Assembly (NCBI RefSeq): GCF_900091725.1
Contig: NZ_FMBW01000031.1
Location: 248,001 to 312,000 of the forward strand
Length of the DNA: 64,000 bases
Direction of reading: 5' to 3'
Source of the DNA: Streptomyces sp. DvalAA-43
Lineage (GTDB): Bacteria; Actinomycetota; Actinomycetes; Streptomycetales; Streptomycetaceae
Shown here piece by piece: positions 60,992 to 64,000 of this stretch. The first letter of the stretch is position 1; the number at the start of each line of letters is the position of its first letter. The notes beneath the pieces are model-generated. The model saw only the letters and a program-made list of their open reading frames with translations, did no database searches and had not been told where the DNA came from. The translations under genes were made by a program, and so were the position numbers.

Positions 60992-62152
60992 ATGGACCTC
61001 GCGTACACGGAGGAGGAGCAGGAGTTCCGGGCGCGGCTGCGCGCGTGGCTGGCCACCGTGCTCCCCGCACTGCCCGCGAAGCCCGCCCCCGACGACTGGC
61101 CGGGGCGCCGCGCGTACGACACGGCCTGGCAGCGGGCGCTGTACGACGCGGGCTACGCGGGTCTGCACTGGCCCGTCGACGCGGGCGGCCGGGGCGCCAC
61201 CCCGACCCAGCACCTGATCTTCCTGGAGGAGACGGAACGGGCCGGGGCCCCGTACGTCGGCGCGAACTTCGTCGGGCTGCTGCACGCCGGCCCGACGATC
61301 GCCGCCGAGGGCACCGCGGAACAGCGGGCCCGCTGGCTGCCGCCGGTGCTGCGCGGCGACGAGATCTGGTGCCAGGGGTTCAGCGAGCCGGAGGCGGGGT
61401 CGGACCTCGCCGCGCTGCGGACCAGGGCGGTGCGCGACGGCGACCACTACGTGGTGAGCGGCAGCAAGATCTGGACCTCGCACGCCGAGGTCGCCGACTG
61501 GTGCGAACTCCTGGTGCGCACCGACCCGGCGGCGCCCAGGCACCGCGGGATCAGCTGGCTCGCGATGGAGATGGACGCGCCGGGGGTCACCGTCCGCCCG
61601 CTGCGCACCCTCGCCGGGTCCACCGAGTTCGCCGAGATGTTCCTCGACGAGGTGCGGGTGCCGGTCTCCCACCGCGTCGGCGCGGAGAACGACGGCTGGC
61701 GGGTCACCATGGTCACCCTCTCCTTCGAGCGCGGCACGGCGTTCGTCGGCGAGGTGGTCGCCTGCCGCCGCACCCTGGCGGCACTCGCGGCCGAGGCCCG
61801 GCGCAACGGGCGCTGGGACGACCCGGTACTGCGGCGCGGCCTCGGCAGGCTGAACGCCGAATTCCGGGCGCTGTGGCGGCTCACCCAGTGGAACGTCAGC
61901 GAGGCGCAGCGGGCCGGGTCCGGCGGCGTGCCCGGAACCGGCGGCTCGGTCTTCAAGCTGCGCTACTCGCACGCCCGCCAGGAGCTGTACGAGGCGGCTG
62001 CCGAGGTGCTCGGCGCGGACAGCGCGGACCTGGACCGGGAGTGGGCCCTGGACCGGCTCTCCTCGCTCTCGTACACCATCGCCGCGGGCACCTCGCAGAT
62101 CCAGCGGAACATCGTCGCCGAACGCATACTCGGCCTGCCGAAGGGGCGCTGA
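60992..62152 (+). CDS. Acyl-CoA dehydrogenase (larger subunit of a likely pair)
   Basis: A 386-residue acyl-CoA dehydrogenase: QGFSEPEAGSDLAALRTRAV (substrate/FAD loop), IWTSHAEVADWCELLVRTD, and C-terminal TIAAGTSQIQRNIVAERILGLPKG. The N-terminal DLAYTEEEQEFRARLRAWL and overall length match the FadE subunits that form alpha2-beta2 enzymes with a shorter partner in actinobacterial steroid-type degradation. The partner gene follows after 7 bases. Confidence 0.9.
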   Translation: MDLAYTEEEQEFRARLRAWLATVLPALPAKPAPDDWPGRRAYDTAWQRALYDAGYAGLHWPVDAGGRGATPTQHLIFLEETERAGAPYVGANFVGLLHAGPTIAAEGTAEQRARWLPPVLRGDEIWCQGFSEPEAGSDLAALRTRAVRDGDHYVVSGSKIWTSHAEVADWCELLVRTDPAAPRHRGISWLAMEMDAPGVTVRPLRTLAGSTEFAEMFLDEVRVPVSHRVGAENDGWRVTMVTLSFERGTAFVGEVVACRRTLAALAAEARRNGRWDDPVLRRGLGRLNAEFRALWRLTQWNVSEAQRAGSGGVPGTGGSVFKLRYSHARQELYEAAAEVLGADSADLDREWALDRLSSLSYTIAAGTSQIQRNIVAERILGLPKGR

Positions 62153-62159
62153 CGCACTC

Positions 62160-63119
62160 ATGGACTTCCAGCTCTCGGACGACCAGCGGGCCCTGCGGGC
62201 GGGGGTGCGGGAACTCCTCGCCGGGCGCTTCGGCAGGGACCGGATGCGGGCCGCGCTGGACGCCGGTACCGGTGTGGACCGGGCCCTGTGGCGGGAGCTC
62301 GGCGAGGCCGGGTTCTTCGCGCTGCGGCTGCCGGAGGCGGAGGGGGGCGTCGGCCTGGGGCTGCCCGAGGCGGTCCTGCTCTTCGAGGAGGCGGGGCGCT
62401 CGCTGCTGCCGGGGCCGCTGATCGCCACCCATCTCGCGGCCGGTCCGGTGAAGGGCGCGGCCCAGGGCGAGGCGGTGGTGGCCGTGCTCGACGCGGGGCA
62501 GCCGGTGGCCCACCTGGGGGAGGCGGACGCGCTGCTCGTACTCGGCCCCGGGGACGGGCGGGGGGTGCCGGAGGAGTCCGCGACGGTACGGGAGGCCGCG
62601 ACGGTACGGGAGGCCGCCGACCCCGTACGTTCGATCGACCCGTTCACGCCCCTGTGGCGGGTCGCGGAGCCGGCGGAGGCGGGCGAACCGCTGCCCCGGG
62701 ACGGGCGGCTGCGTACGGAGGGCGCCCTGCTCGCCGCCGCCGAACAGCTCGGCAGCGCGGCCAGGACGACCGAGATGGCCGTCCAACACGCCGGTGCGCG
62801 CGAACAGTTCGGCGCGCCGATCGGGTCCTTCCAGGCGGTCAAACACCTGTGCGCCGGGATGCTGGTCCGCGCCGAACTGGCCCGCTGCGCGGTGTACGCG
62901 GCGGCCGTGACCGCGGACCCGGTCGAGATCGCGGGCGCCAAACTGCTCGCCGACGACGCGGCGGTCCGTAACGCGCGGGACTGCCTCCAGGTACACGGCG
63001 GCATGGGATTCACCTGGGAATCAGATGTTCACCTGCACCTCAAACGGGCCTGGCTGCGGTCCGGGCAGTGGCTGACCGCGGCGGCGGCGGAGGAGGTGCT
63101 TGCGGGGAACCTGTGCTGA
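62160..63119 (+). CDS. Acyl-CoA dehydrogenase (shorter subunit of a likely pair)
   Basis: A 319-residue acyl-CoA dehydrogenase-like protein, shorter than the usual 380. It keeps the N-terminal helical domain (DFQLSDDQRALRAGVRELLAGRFG) and the C-terminal REQFGAPIGSFQAVKHLCAGM and VHGGMGFTWESDVHLHLKR, but the middle beta domain is reduced. That is the pattern of the beta subunit of heterotetrameric dehydrogenases. An 18-bp in-frame tandem duplication (62580-62615) gives the repeat ATVREAATVREAA in the reduced middle domain. Confidence 0.88.
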   Translation: MDFQLSDDQRALRAGVRELLAGRFGRDRMRAALDAGTGVDRALWRELGEAGFFALRLPEAEGGVGLGLPEAVLLFEEAGRSLLPGPLIATHLAAGPVKGAAQGEAVVAVLDAGQPVAHLGEADALLVLGPGDGRGVPEESATVREAATVREAADPVRSIDPFTPLWRVAEPAEAGEPLPRDGRLRTEGALLAAAEQLGSAARTTEMAVQHAGAREQFGAPIGSFQAVKHLCAGMLVRAELARCAVYAAAVTADPVEIAGAKLLADDAAVRNARDCLQVHGGMGFTWESDVHLHLKRAWLRSGQWLTAAAAEEVLAGNLC

Positions 63120-63222
63120 AGCCGGACGGGTTCCGTGCAGACTTCGGGCGCCCGGACGCCCGCCGCACACAGGTGACGGACAGAGGCAGGAGCCTCACGC
63201 TGCGGAGTTACGCAGTGCAGTC

Positions 63223-63252
63223 GAAGGGCGCGGGCTCCGGTCCGCGCCCTTC
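63223..63252 (+). terminator. Terminator of the amidohydrolase/dehydrogenase operon
   Basis: Perfect 11-bp stem gaagggcgcgg / ccgcgcccttc with an 8-base loop, 104 bases past the last stop. Confidence 0.75.
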
Positions 63253-63596
63253 ACGTCTTCCGTCACGGGGTGGAGTCGGCGCCGGGCTCGGGTACGCTCC
63301 GTGGGATGCGACAGGAACTGGAACCGGGTGATCCGGGCGTTGCCCCCGCGGTGACTCCGGCCCGGAAGAGGTGCCCTGCTCGCGTTCCAGGCAGAAGCGC
63401 CGGGCGTGCCCGGGAGGCGGCTCCCGCGGCCTCTACGTGCTTCTGTTCGACTCCCCGCAACGTGCGTCGCACAGTATGCACCACGGGTACTCCTTCGCGC
63501 TGGAATATGCCCGAAGCGCTTGTTGCGGTGACTGTACGTCAACCATGCTGTCTCGCAGGGGAATCACGTTCCGTGACCCCGAGGAGGCGCGAGGCG

Positions 63597-63623
63597 ATGT
63601 GTCCGCCGGTTCGGATGGTGTGA
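63597..63623 (+). CDS. Short upstream frame coupled to the ATPase gene
   Basis: ATG TGT CCG CCG GTT CGG and then ATG GTG TGA encode MCPPVRMV. GAGGAGG lies 11 bases upstream of its ATG, and its stop is three bases before the GTG start of the next gene, which itself has no good ribosome-binding site. It may be a coupling leader. Confidence 0.4.
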   Translation: MCPPVRMV

Positions 63624-63626
63624 GCG

Positions 63627-64000
63627 GTGCAGGTGCTTCAGGTTCAGCTGGAGGTCGGGCCGGATCCCGCGGAGGTCGGGCGGGCCCGTAGATGGGCCCG
63701 GTCGAGACTGGTCGGGTCCGGGATAAGGGACGACGAGCCGCTGGCCGAGACGCTCATCCTGCTGATCTCGGAGCTGGTCACCAACGCGGTGGTGCACACC
63801 GGGTGCCCGGCCGTGCTGCGCATGCTCTTCGGCCTGACCGGCACGGCCGGTGGGTCCGGGACCGTGCGGGTCGAGGTGGCCGATGCCAGCTGCCGCCCGC
63901 CGCAGCAGCGCCACGCGGCCGGTGAGGACACCAACGGCCGGGGCCTGGAGCTGGTCGACGGCCTCGCCGACCGCTGGGGCTGGCAGCCGGAGGGCGCGGG
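63627..64000 (+). CDS. RsbW/anti-sigma-type ATP-binding protein (partial)
   Basis: The first 124 or so residues of an HATPase_c protein of the anti-sigma/regulatory type common in Streptomyces. After WARSRLVGSGIRDD come the N-box ISELVTNAVVHTG, the D-box VRVEVADASCRPPQ and the G-box GEDTNGRGLELVDGLADRWG; the C-terminus runs off the window. A stop codon is in frame directly upstream (63621-63623), so the start must be GTG 63627 or 63633. It may be a partner for STAS proteins such as the one at 55324. Confidence 0.85.
   Translation, partial: MQVLQVQLEVGPDPAEVGRARRWARSRLVGSGIRDDEPLAETLILLISELVTNAVVHTGCPAVLRMLFGLTGTAGGSGTVRVEVADASCRPPQQRHAAGEDTNGRGLELVDGLADRWGWQPEGA

Larger units (their letters stand above)
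63120..63626. other. Gene-free stretch before the anti-sigma-type ATPase gene
   Basis: Apart from a terminator (63223-63252) and a nine-codon upstream frame (63597-63623), I see no supportable gene in these 507 bases. The part from 63400 to 63580 is somewhat AT-richer and probably carries the promoter of the next gene. Confidence 0.5.

Overview
The window looks like chromosomal DNA of a Streptomyces or close relative. Third codon positions are almost all G or C, GTG and TTG starts are common, genes are chained by 4-base ATGA/GTGA overlaps, and many families are streptomycete hallmarks: a conservon, DmdR1, DUF397, an ECF sigma factor with a zinc anti-sigma factor, STAS and anti-sigma-type ATPase genes. 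I see no tRNA, rRNA, insertion sequence, phage or CRISPR.

Left third (1-19.5 kb): small accessory genes, then serC downstream of a complete conservon (cvnA-B-C-D) that runs into two P450 genes. The upstream P450 has lost the K-helix ExxR motif. Divergent from it is a large fused FAD/Fe-S D-lactate/glycolate-type dehydrogenase. Next comes a three-gene minus-strand set (secreted Ig-like protein, stand-alone S74-type chaperone fragment, 2OG-Fe(II) oxygenase) in which one S74 domain seems divided between two coupled genes. An HTH gene, an aminoglycoside-phosphotransferase-like gene with DUF397, and a divergent LysR/EamA pair follow.

Centre (19.5-34 kb): an acyl-CoA catabolic operon (TIGR03084, AtuA-like protein, two biotin-dependent carboxylase subunits, acyl-CoA dehydrogenase, CoA ligase, enoyl-CoA hydratase, TetR) starts behind a near-perfect palindrome and carries a 29-bp tandem duplication at a start codon. 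It ends against an RloB/RloA pair that resembles two-component phage-defence modules. Citrate synthase and pdxH follow. A short minus-strand transcription unit with a perfect Shine-Dalgarno, a 12-codon frame and a branched hairpin lies beyond pdxH.

Right half (34-64 kb): mostly conserved core. It holds a MacB/FtsX-type exporter operon with a divergent two-component system; a SIS sugar-isomerase gene and dmdR1 separated by a DasR-like site; an alpha/beta-hydrolase-fold gene with a non-Ser nucleophile elbow, a TTA codon and a LexA-like box; an ABC-2 exporter; a prim-pol gene; a sporulation-type regulator; a PQ-rich membrane protein; a lipoprotein; purU; an ECF sigma/anti-sigma pair divergent from a STAS gene; a GH76 mannanase; and an EF-hand protein. 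A second acyl-CoA catabolic locus (CoA ligase divergent from an amidohydrolase and two acyl-CoA dehydrogenases) carries two copies of one operator. The window ends inside an anti-sigma-type ATPase gene.

Coordinates were worked out by hand from the sequence. Family calls rest on motifs and memory, not database searches.
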